DNA of 64,000 bases. Source: Knoxdaviesia capensis. Taxonomy: Eukaryota; Ascomycota; Sordariomycetes; Microascales; Gondwanamycetaceae. This document shows, in pieces, positions 23,190 to 33,340 of the stretch (its first letter is position 1; every line of letters begins with the position of its first letter). A program made the translations under genes and the position numbers. Location: NCBI GenBank assembly GCA_001510575.1, contig LNGK01000001.1, forward strand, positions 868,001-932,000. The letters run 5' to 3'. The notes under the pieces are model-generated. The model did not search any database, was not told where the DNA came from, and worked only from the letters and a program-made list of their open reading frames with translations.

Positions 23190-23365
23190 GTGGCATCCCA
23201 GATATTTTGTTGCGGCAGTGGATGGCACACTCAGGTGAGCACGTTCACGTGTCGTGACGCCCTCAGGTCAGGTGACTAGCACCTACGGTGCTTATCTAGT
23301 ACTCCGCTCAGCTGCACACCTTTAGTTAGATATATAGAAGAATCAACACATGATTAGATGCCACA
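23190..23365 (+). repeat. Left inverted repeat flanking the dehydrogenase (MITE-like)
   Basis: The stretch 23210-23365, from TTGCGGCAGTGGATGGCAC to GATTAGATGCCACA, is matched in reverse complement by 25253-25407 at roughly 80-85% identity by eye, with two or three small gaps. Weaker similarity continues outward to a GTGGCAT at 23190. The unit may therefore begin with GTGGCAT and end with ATGCCAC, like a small non-autonomous element with short terminal inverted repeats. No transposase is present. The element class is inference. Confidence 0.8.
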
Positions 23366-23919
23366 TTTGTTTGTGCCCCTAACCCATGGACACAGTCAAC
23401 CTCTCCGGAGCCGGAGCCCGGGGGCCCCACTTCGGTGTCCGATCTCCACTTTTCTCCGACCAACCCAACGACACCAGCCCGACTTGACAGAGGACCCCAC
23501 CTTCTCTCCCAGCTAGTCCAGGTCCTCATCCTCTTCTCATACTCACGCAGAGTGCGCACTGCCAACTGCGTACATGGGTGCTCGGAGCCATATGTCGAAT
23601 GATGGAGGTCGAAGGCAGTGCTCGTCAAATCAACAGCATCTTCATCCGCTGGGGCTGGTTGCTCCAAACCTTAGCCACCAGACATACTCTCTAGTGTTTC
23701 AACCTAATAGAAAGCAACATAGAAGTCAAGTTTTCAAAACCATATTGTTGAAAGGGATGAGCAAAGGCAAGAGACTTAAGGCAATTGGATAGAGAGTTGA
23801 AAGATCATAGGAAAAAAACAGAGAGACAGTCAAGGGAATTCGAAAGGACCTTATTAACTTCTCTTTTCTCCTCTTTCCCTTGCCCTTTAACTTGATATGA
23901 GTTCCTTAGAACCGAATTC
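23366..23919. other. Spacer between left inverted repeat and dehydrogenase stop
   Basis: About 550 bp with no supported gene. It presumably includes the dehydrogenase 3' UTR and contains CTCCGGAGCCGGAG at 23403-23416, an arrangement of CCG/CGG triplets that zinc-cluster regulators often bind. Confidence 0.45.
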
Positions 23920-25127
23920 TTATTCTCCTTCCTTCTTTGCCTGGACCTGGGCTAGAATCTCTTCAATATCTAGAAATTTGAGTTCATCCATGGTTTCAGC
24001 CCATAACCTGCGACTTAGTTCTGCGCCTTCATCCGTATACACGAAACTCGCCATCCTAAAAACACCAAGAAATTCCAGGCCGGGTTAGTCGAGCGTCAAG
24101 GCCGGAAACCATAGGAATTTCCGCTGCACCCAGCAAATAGATGGTATGGAACTTACGGTTGGACTGAACAATCTCCGAGATACTGTCCATGAGCCTCTGG
24201 ACCGTGCAGCACGGCTGCATCGGTCAGTGTGCGCGCACCAACCTGGACGGTCCGGCCAAGAGCACTCTTGACTCCCTGGAGCAAAGACGACAACGTCCCC
24301 GTTGCTTCCCGGTGCATCTCAGTGCCGCGGCAGAGCCCCGGATTGACCAAGCAGATCGTCACCGCCTGGCCAGGAACCCGCCGCGCGAGGGACGACACGA
24401 ACAGCTGCATCATCAGCTTTGTTGTGGCATAGCGCTCATCGGCGGTTTCGTCCGAGCCATGGGAATCAAAGGCAGTGAAGATGTCCTGCTCGTGGCGGCT
24501 CTGAAAGCGGGCCCATCCGGCCGTCTCGGAGCTGACGATGGCCAGGCGTCCCGGTCCGGGTTTGGCGCGAGCGAGCAAGGGGAGCAGCAGAATCGAAAGC
24601 GCGGCTGTGGACAGGTAGTTCACCTGGAGAGTCTCCTCGTGGCGCGCGGCCGGTGTGTGCTGCTGAGGCGCAAGCTTAAGGACGGCGGCGTTGAGAACGG
24701 CAATGTCGAGGCCAGACGGCAACTGGTCGGAGGCACAGCGTGCGGCAAATGCCGTCACCGAATCGTACGACTGCATGTCCAGCTGCCACACTTCGATCTG
24801 CGGCGTGGCCACGCCGGCGGCAGCATCTGCCGTCTTCGAGATGTGTGCAAGCAGTTGCTCGCGCGCAATGTGCCCCTTCTCTTCACTGCGCACGGCGAGG
24901 ACAAGACGGCTGAGGCCCAGATCCAGCAGCTGGCGGCAACACTCAAATCCCAGCCCGCTGTTTGCTCCTGTCACCAGCGCGGTACGGCCTGACAGGCTAG
25001 TGTGGCTCGGTAAAACCGGGGCGGGCGTGACAAACAGCTGCCGGGCCAGGAAGGCCGCTTTGCTGTCGCCGTAAAGCCACGAGCTCGTCGGGGCCGGAAG
25101 GCTTGCGGTGGGGGCTTCGGATGCCAT
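23920..25127 (-). CDS. Short-chain dehydrogenase/reductase (SDR), 2 exons
   Basis: Minus-strand exons are 25127-24157 and 24055-23920, giving 368 aa. The nucleotide-binding motif TGANSGLG is at residues 53-60, NAAV (in place of NNAG) at 146-149, the catalytic serine in IVSSE near 199-200, and the YATTK active-site pair Tyr233/Lys237. VNPG follows after about 20 residues. It resembles the retinol-dehydrogenase-like/oxidoreductase SDRs common in fungal secondary or lipid metabolism; cofactor and substrate are not determinable. Exon 2 (PMASFVYTDEGAELSRRLWA, ending QAKKEGE) carries the conserved C-terminal helix and is joined by a GTAAGT...TTTTAG intron with a CTAAC branch. Without it the frame stops early at 24153. 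It is flanked on both sides by inverted repeats, the right one only 126 bp upstream of the ATG. No biosynthetic partners lie nearby. Confidence 0.9.
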
Positions 25128-25252
25128 GGTTGGGTCGGGTTCGCTTCAACGTCTCAGGGGGGGGTAGTCTCGGTGCTGATTCCGTGCAGCTGCAAGAGGG
25201 AGGATGCTTCTCGGATCTGTCTCTGTGTGCACTTCTAAGAGGTCAAGGAAGC

Positions 25253-25420
25253 TGTGGCATCTAATCATGCGTTGTTTCTTCTAAATCTAACCAACTAGTG
25301 TGCATCTAGGCGGAGTTCAAGATAAACACCGCAGACGCCAGTCACCTGACATGAGAGCGTCGCTGCACGTGATCGTACTCACCTGAGCGTGCCATCCACT
25401 GCCGCAAAAGCAAATGCCGC
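25253..25420 (-). repeat. Right inverted repeat flanking the dehydrogenase (MITE-like)
   Basis: The reverse complement of 25253-25407 matches the left repeat along its whole length, sharing long identical blocks such as TTGCGGCAGTGGATGGCAC, CTCAGGTGAG, GTCAGGTGACT and CATGATTAGATGCCACA. Outward, GCGGCATTTG (reverse strand, ending near 25420) resembles the GTGGCAT end of the left copy. The repeat lies within the likely promoter of the dehydrogenase and could influence its transcription. Confidence 0.8.
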
Positions 25421-25454
25421 TTGAATAAGGAGAAAAGTGGGTGAAACACTACTC

Positions 25455-25610
25455 TTCGCTCCACTTCACATCAACACATCATATCCCCTCTTTGCAACCT
25501 ACAACGTGTGAGTGAGGGGAAGGCAAAGTCCGCTCGCTCCACTTCACATCAACACATCATATCCCCTCTTCGCAACCTACAACGTGTGAATGAGGGGAAG
25601 GCAAAGTCCG
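25455..25610. repeat. 78-bp tandem duplication
   Basis: Two adjacent copies (about 25455-25532 and 25533-25610) share the sequence from CGCTCCACTTCACATC to GGCAAAGTCCG with only a few substitutions (TTTGC/TTCGC, GAGTG/GAATG). The near-identity indicates a recent duplication just outside the right inverted repeat. Confidence 0.85.
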
Positions 25611-28600
25611 TGCTGGTGAGATGCGAATTGTTACACAAGTGCAACAGCAGCAATCTCTCTCAGTAGCATTACTCGCTCGTTTCTTCGTGTATGGGCTGCC
25701 AAGCTGGGTGACTGTCTCTGATGATAAGAGATGGCCCAGACATGGAGGTCTGGGGAAGTCCGGGACGGCTGTGTCGTTGCCTTCAACTCTCTCTCTCTCT
25801 CTCGTACGAGCTTCAAACCTTCCATCCTCGTCACTACTACTAGCTGATGTCTCAGTTCGTCCTGGTATGTGCGTCCATGCCTGACATGATCACCAGTCCC
25901 GGTCCGGGAAAAGCTTGACGGGTGAGCTATGATTCTCTGATGCCCGGTGTTTCACCGTATCATCCTCGTTGTCAACATGACAGTGTCGGTTGGCCAGTTC
26001 CACTGCCTGGTGCGACGACACAAAGACGATCAGAGCCTGGCAAGAAACCGGTTCCAGACATCACTCCGATTCTCTGTGTCGGATTCTCCAGATACTACCG
26101 TCCCGGCCGACCTCTCACCGGGCCCCACCACACACGGATCCCCCGCCGGCGTCCCGTTGACCTCGCAACAAGTGAGCACAGACCAGCCACTTTTGCCCAG
26201 GAGCGGTCCCCGCGCCAGCGCAAACACGCAGGGCGACAGGACGTGGTATCTGGTCCGCACACCGGCGAAGGAGGGGCAGCAGAGGTATGACGTTTCCTGT
26301 GTGGCCTGGATGTGGATCGCCGGGCGGGCAGGAAGAAAGGGGGAGCGAGACACCACACAGTCCAATGCCATCCCAAAGGGCGGGTGCCAGCCCCTGGGAG
26401 CAGCTTTCGCGAGCAGCCGAGCCCAGGGGTAAAGCAAGTCAGAGGAAGGGAAAAGGGGAGTGGAAGGGAGAGGCATCATCGGTGGCCATCGTAATCATGC
26501 CCCCCTCAGCCGCCCTGCTCGAGGATGCACTGTACTGTGTGTATGTCGATGCATACGAGCATGCATTTGAACAGCTCAGAAGCCACCGGGATCGACGCAG
26601 CGGAAGAAAAAAAGCAAATTCCTATTCAGGTTAGGTGGATTAGCTGGGGGGATGCGGTTTGTTTTTCTTGCGAGCGATACCCGTTCCTGGTGTTCTTACA
26701 CTACGACACACACGCATATGTGTGGCTCGGCATGGCCGAACATCGAGAAACACAGCCAGGAGAAAGGGAGAAGAAGCAATATACTGTAACTGCACAAGGG
26801 CACTTGCAGCCTCCTGCTCCTGTCTTGACGGCCCAGGCCCACAACTGTCAGCCAGCGAGAGCGGCTACGCGCGGAGGGAGCAACGGCTGGCGATCGGAGC
26901 GCGTGGACACCCGCCCATGTAGCCGAAGGCCAATAGTCTGGCCGATATATTGGCTGTTGAATCTTATGTACCAACGCGGCCTAGCTCGGCCTGCTTCAGC
27001 CCAGCGGCGGACCACTGCGGCAGGAGATTTGGGCGAGGCCAGGTTGGGCAGGATTCTTGGCCCGGATCGCGCGGCCACGCAGGCAGATATGGTGGATGGC
27101 GCGCGAGCGAACTGAGCAAAACAAGAGAAATACGGAAACAAAATTGAAAAAAAATTAGAAAAAAAAAGAAAGAAAAAGAAAAAAAAAACAAAAAGAACAT
27201 GTGCCGTGCCAGCTAAGCTCTATTAAGATTGGATTGTGCAGGCGTGTGGGACTGAGGCTCCCGCAACACGGCTGGTTTTGGCAGGTTCTCGCGGGGGGTG
27301 TGAGGAGGACAACGGCGTGTTCCGGTGCCGGCATCTCCGAGCCTGCCCGGCTGTCCCATCGTCGCCGGCCGGAATGCGCGTGTTATTTCCCTGCTTGCAC
27401 CGGCCCTCCGGATTGAGGCAGCGCCGGCGTCGCCACGACGGCCGGGCTCACGCGGATGTTATCGGACATCCCTGGGTGCTTGATTCCGCGGTGTTTCTTT
27501 CGTTTCTTTGGGGGTTCTTCTTTTTTCTCTTTTTCTCTTTTACGGTCACGTCGCATACAGTATCCTGAAGCGGATGCATTCCGTTGATCCCGATACGAGA
27601 CAAACAAAAGGAAAAGTAAAAACCCGTATGTCGAAGAGCGGAGAGACATCAAAACGCCACCAGTCGCCCCCTTTTTTTCTTCTTTTTTTGTATCCCTGGC
27701 CGCCTCGTCATGTATGAGTCCGGAACCGGCTGGTGCATCCGACCGAATCACCACCGGCCGGGTGATTCTGTCCACGCTTCGTCGAATGGTGCTTAGTTTT
27801 CCGTAGAGAATGCGCGCGCCTGTGGTGTGGTCAACATGCTCCGGAGGACATGCGACGCGTGAGGTATCTGCTGCCGACGTGGTTCCTTGCAACCAGCAGG
27901 CGTGATGCGGGCTTGGTGGCGCAGGTCTCTTCCGGGGTGGACGGGAGGGAGAACCCAGCCAAGCAGAGTCGTGGCTCAAGCCAACGCTCTCTCCCCGTTC
28001 GGAAACACCTGATGATGACGTCTGAATGTTTTCGGTGATCATGGAGCATTTCGCTTCCCCGGCCAGGCTGTGTGGGGAGGGATAACGTAAAAGTCTCCAT
28101 GTCCTGGTATCCTCGCAGACAGAGTTGACGGGGGTGTGCCTGAGAGAGCAGGAAACAGAAATGAGGGTATATACTACGTTGGGGCGAGGAATACACGGTG
28201 CAGTGCAGGTTCCGATGGGCGGATGGCCGCTGTGTTCGCGGATGTTGCTGTAAAAAAAAATGTATATATAAATATATATATGTTTGACTTTCTTGGAAAC
28301 TGGCGCAATCCCCCCGCTGTGTCGTTCCAGGTTAGGACAGAACCGAACCACTTGTGTGGAGCTGGGCGATCGTGGCGGCTGCGGGGGGTTCTCTCCGATG
28401 GTGCCCCCGGGTCCCCCGCGTCCCGGCGCCGGCCGGGGGGATGGGGACTACTGGCGGTGGTCGAGCTACGCAGCAAAAGTTTGCTGCGCGGGGCGTGGGC
28501 GGTGGAACTGCGATCGTATGGTTCTTTGTCGTTGTGGTTTGTGGCTCTGCGGTCCCGTCGGCACAGCCTGGCGTCCTTGTCCATCTATTGTCTGTTCTCG

Positions 28601-29759
28601 ACGTTCTACGTGCCGCCCACCTCCCCCATCGTGCATGCCCAGGACCAGAAGAGAGATTGGCATCGTATCACCTGTTTCTTTTCGCCGCTGGTCGACTACC
28701 TGGCGAGAAAGATCTGATAAGTCGAAAACAGCATTTTCTCTGCAGGCGGCATCCGGGTCTCCACAGAGTTCCTGGCAGGGCATTTCTTTCGGCTCGCACC
28801 TTGCGGAGGATGGAGCCAGAAAGACTGGTTCGACCAAGTGGTTGTTTCGACATGGCACATCTGTTGGGTTTCGGAGTTGATCATTCGACGATGCGTATGC
28901 CGGAACTTTCATCGGAGGTGCTCCGTTGCGCTGTTGAGTGCAGCCGGCTGAGCCCGGTCTGGATCTCCAAGCTGCCACCTACGAACCACGGGGGAAGGGA
29001 TTTCCCCATGCATTTTTGTGGGATTTCTTCTTCTTTTTTATCCTGTTTTTTTTTCTTCTTTTTTTTCTCGTGATGAGATGACCAGAATATATCCCGTAGC
29101 CGATTCATGCTCGCCAACCCGGGCTCGCTCGCCCCGGTAGATTTTACGGGTAGATGTGTGCCCTGGAGGTTCGTTTTGATCGTGTTTTTGAACCGGTTCA
29201 TGCGGAGTATACGAAGCACAGCACGCAATATGCAGTTCTTGCACACGCCCTCGAGAAGAAAGAAAAAAGAAAGAAGAAGAAACCCCCCCTCCCCCACGAT
29301 GCGCCAGCTCCGCCCTCCAACAACCCAAACAAAAGAACCCCCAAAACCAGTCGTTCGACATTATCCCACACCTGCACAGAAACGCTTGCGCCCGGAAAGC
29401 CACCGAGCGCGCAGCCATGGCATCCGGGGCTAGACCAGCCTGGACACAAGCGGACGGCGAGTTGCCAGCTGAAGATCAACCCGTTTTGGCAAAGCCCGGG
29501 GCCTGGGTGGTCGGTTGAGAGGTGCGCGTGGGCCGGGGGTTAGGGTTGCCGCGCCCAGCTGGATTCGTCTGTCCTATGTTCTGTGTGTGATGTTCGCAAC
29601 GTCATGGTTCGTGCGAGTGGCGATCTTCAGCTGCAGGCAACTCGAAGGAAGTTGCAGGACAAACACGGGCTGAACCACACTCAGCCCACACACCACGGCC
29701 GAACAATCCGTTGTACTGCTGAGGGCATGCATTAATTTGTGCAGATAATACTACACACA

Positions 29760-29793
<34 letters not shown>

Positions 29794-31097
29794 AGCAAGT
29801 AAGGCTGCGGGTTCGCTGCGGACCGTGTGCGTACTGTGGGTGTGTCTGCTTCGGCACAGTTGTGCTGCGACGAGTGGTGCATATAGCACGACACGTATTA
29901 TTCTGAATCCTCCGTTTCTTCGCACGTTCCGAGGCCAGTAGCGGGGACCACGCCCGGGCGACCCCGTGATGCCATCCCGAGCTCCACGAGGACTCCAAGG
30001 AAGAAAGAGAGCCAGTGGAGGGAGTACGAGCAAACCCCGGTCGACCCTCTGAGAAGTGACCGGTGCTCACATCGGTGAGGACCTCTCCACGCCGGTGAGG
30101 GTGTGTCGTGTGATGCTGCGGATTGCACTGTTATCTCGCAGAGACACGAGCTGCCGTTGACCTCACTCTGATGCAGCACTTCGCCACCTATAGCATGAAG
30201 CGGCGCGCCGTGTAGCCTCTGCGTCTGTCTATGAACTGTACTGTACTTACTGTATGTGCCGTCGTGGGAAACCTGGATCATCACATCTCACAAAAAGGGG
30301 CCCCTTCCCGATCTCGCAATCTCGATTATAGTCAATACAGTGTAGCCGCTAGACTTAGGGGTAGCTTGGTCTCGGAGGAGAAGCAAAGGACACAGGCCAG
30401 CCACCAAAAATAAAATAAAATAAAATAAAATCAAAATAAACAAAATAAAAATACAAATAAAATTTCCCTCCACCGGCGGCCATCTGCAAAAAAGAGGTCC
30501 AGGTTCATGCAAAGCGAGCTGGTCTCCGAATTTGGCGAATCAACAAGGTGCATGTTCCTCTTTGTTGGTGTTTGGCGAGATTACTTGGTGAAACTGGTTC
30601 CAGGGGGGGGGGAGGACGACGACGACGGCGGCGGACTGGTGAATCTCAGATAGCCGCCCAGCACGCACCAGCAAGGGAACAGAGGGGTGGAAGAAAAAAA
30701 CCAACAAGCGGAACGGGCGGCACCCAGCTCGATGAGTTGGCGTTTCCACTGAAAAAGGGGGCCCTGGTCCATGTCCATTGTTCGGGGCCCGCTTTGGTGT
30801 CGTTATGTGGCCCCCGTCCTCTTGCCCCTGGCTTGAACAAGTTGGAGATAATGGGCGAGAGAAGCGAACTTGGCACCGCTGGGGGGGAGATATTCCTGTG
30901 GTGAGCGCCTACTGGTTATCAAGGGTATCTATCCACCAATCTTGGCGCCTATCCCTAATTTTAAACCCTAGCCCTAAAGTACTCTTTTTAATCAAAACAA
31001 AAATTCTTCTCCACAGCTACTTCTTCTTCTTCTTCTTCTTCTTCCTTCCTTCGTACCAACTAATTTTCTTCCTGCCAACCTTCTTCCTACCAACCTT
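25611..31097. other. Gene-poor region, part 1
   Basis: No coding gene can be supported. The longer open frames (for example around 27383-28351 minus and 28354-29073 plus) lack domains, overlap each other on both strands and run through A- or T-rich tracts. Features seen are a CT tract at 25787-25803, an A-rich tract at about 27145-27198, alternating AT at 28259-28282, a CA microsatellite at 29753-29791, a GGGTTAGGGTT motif at 29537-29547, and an AAAAT tract at about 30405-30462. Confidence 0.5.
29753..29791. repeat. CA microsatellite
   Basis: A CA dinucleotide run of about 19 units with one interruption. Open minus-strand frames through it are low-complexity Cys/Val artefacts. Confidence 0.9.
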
Positions 31098-31580
31098 CTT
31101 CCTGCCAACCAACTTCCTTCCTACCAACCAACTTCCTTCCTGCCAAACAATTTTTTCCTACAAAACAGGCGCTACACGAAACCGAGTCCGCAAAGAGAGA
31201 GAGAGAGAGAGAGACACACACACAGAGAGAAAAAGAGAGAGAAAGAGAAAGAGAGGGAGAGACACACATAGAGAGAAAAAGAGAGAGAAAGAGGGAGACA
31301 CGCACACAGAGAGAAAAAGAGAGAGAGAGAGAGAGAGANCTTCCTGCCAACCAACTTCCTTCCTACCAACCAACTTCCTTCCTGCCAAACAATTTTTTCC
31401 TACAAAACAGGCGCTACACGAAACCGAGTCCGCAAAGAGAGAGAGAGAGAGAGAGACACACACACAGAGAGAAAAAGAGAGAGAAAGAGAAAGAGAGGGA
31501 GAGACACACATAGAGAGAAAAAGAGAGAGAAAGAGGGAGACACGCACACAGAGAGAAAAAGAGAGAGAGAGAGAGAGAGA
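31098..31580. repeat. Perfect 241-bp duplication around a single N (assembly join)
   Basis: Positions 31098-31338 and 31340-31580 are identical as far as read by eye, separated by one undetermined base at 31339. The unit runs from CTTCCTGCCAACC through GCGCTACACGAAACCGAG into a long GA microsatellite. An exact repeat on both sides of a placeholder N is what results when two overlapping contig ends are abutted rather than merged. A true tandem duplication is the less likely alternative. Confidence 0.85.
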
Positions 31581-33289
31581 GAGACACAGAGAGGGAGAGA
31601 GAGGGGGGTGTCCGAGTTTTGGCGGGCGTGGAGCACGGTAGCTAGGCTCTGGTACTGAGTTCTGCGCTGGGCTCTGGTGCTGGCTTCCCTGAATGCCTTC
31701 AAGAATTGAAGAGTCAAGGCAGGATACAAAGCAGGGGGGGGTGTATGCTCGGTTCCTGGACCCACATAGAAGTAGCGCTAAAAGACCCACTAAAAAGGTA
31801 CTTCTCAACATCCTTGTTAGATTTTAGCGTGTGGTGGAAACTTTTACCCGTATGATAGTACTTCCATATGTTCAATGTTCCGGGTGCATGGGTTGAGCGA
31901 AGTGAAGAGGAGTACTGAGAGCATCCTCTCTCTTGCGAGGAGGCCTGCGCTCCGGGCTAGGACGGACGATAAATAGCGAGGGGCTGCGATTCGCCAGAGC
32001 CAGCAGTGTGTGTGTGTCTGTGGGTTGCTTGCAGTATCATCCAGTACTAGTACAGTAATATGTCGTCTTGTAAGGCAGGTTTCGGGTGCTAGCTGATCCT
32101 TCCATGCAATATGAGGAGATTTACTCTTCTTCGTTCGTAGGGTTGCACCCAGCTGCGACGTCCTCCCTCCCCCCCCTTCTCGCGCCCCCCGGTAGTGAGG
32201 TGAAGTCCGGGTGACCTCGGCAGGATCGACAGCCAGCTCAGGCGGCTGCTAGACCTGGGACTGACTGTACCAGTCCTCTCTGCGTACTCAAGAGGTGTTA
32301 TCTCCTCCTCCGCCGCCGAGATGAAACAGCGCAGACCCCAGCTGTGAAGATACTCATACTCACTCCTCCCGGACGGAGATAAAACTGCCTGCAGCATTGT
32401 TCGCCCTCTCTCTCTCTGGCTTCTTGGTGGTCCACCCCGGCTCGCTTTCTGAGGCACGCGCCGTGGGCGGGACCCAGGGACCAGGGCCCGGGGGGGGATG
32501 GGCGAGATGGCGACGCTGCGTGCGCGAAAGGATGGATAGACGGCAGGGAACAAGTCCGCGAGATGATAACGAGGGAGAGAGACTTCTCTCTGCGACTGAG
32601 CAGGACTGCATCGGCTGATGGAGAGAGCCGCTAGAAGGATCACTTTAGCCAGCCAGCCAGACGGCACGGGAATGAATGAGGATTAGGGGGGGGGGAGGGG
32701 AGACGGGCGCCGGGCAGCCAGCATTGCTGCATGTTTGCTTGCTGGCTTGTGCTGGGCTGCAGCGCCGATCACTTGGGCGAGTGCGTGCATGCACACGGAA
32801 TATGGCGAGCAAATGAGGCCAGAACGTGCGTCCTCGCCCGTTCCCCCTTCGGGATGATGGTATCAGATCTCGTTCTGACCACCGCCAGGCCGTGTGTGTC
32901 GTCCCCTCCGAGGCTGGCGTGGAGAGTCTCAGCGAGCTGGCCCAGTCTCAGCGTCCGATGCACTCCTCCTGCACCGGCCCACAGCCGACCACAGCCTCAG
33001 CCCGTGCATAGGTCGCATGCATCGCAGCTAACCATCCTCACGGCGAGATTGCAAGTAGCTCCCTCCTCAGCAATAGATGTGCAGCCTCACGAGTAAGTGC
33101 ACTGCTGTACAGTACTGTACATGCACAGGCACCCGGAAAACTGCCGCCCACACTCTTCCCGTGAGACGTTCACCACCCTGTTTCAGACCAGCCCGATGCA
33201 ATCTCTCTCTCGCGCCCCCCGCAGACCACGCTCCATCCAATCAAACCCGGCCGGCGGCCGCAACGAATTGTTTTTAAATAAAATAAAAA

Positions 33290-33339
<50 letters not shown>
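33290..33339. repeat. CA microsatellite, about 25 units
   Basis: An uninterrupted AC dinucleotide run of about 50 bp, the longest pure dinucleotide repeat in the window. Confidence 0.95.

Positions 33340-33340
<1 letters not shown>

Noticed and set aside
27383..28351. 322-codon minus-strand frame
   Set aside because: It runs through an alternating AT tract and poly-A stretches, giving YIYIYI and KEKEKK low-complexity peptide with no recognisable domain.
30778..31641. 287-codon frame through the N and GA microsatellite
   Set aside because: It crosses the assembly join and consists of Arg/Glu repeats encoded by GA repeats.
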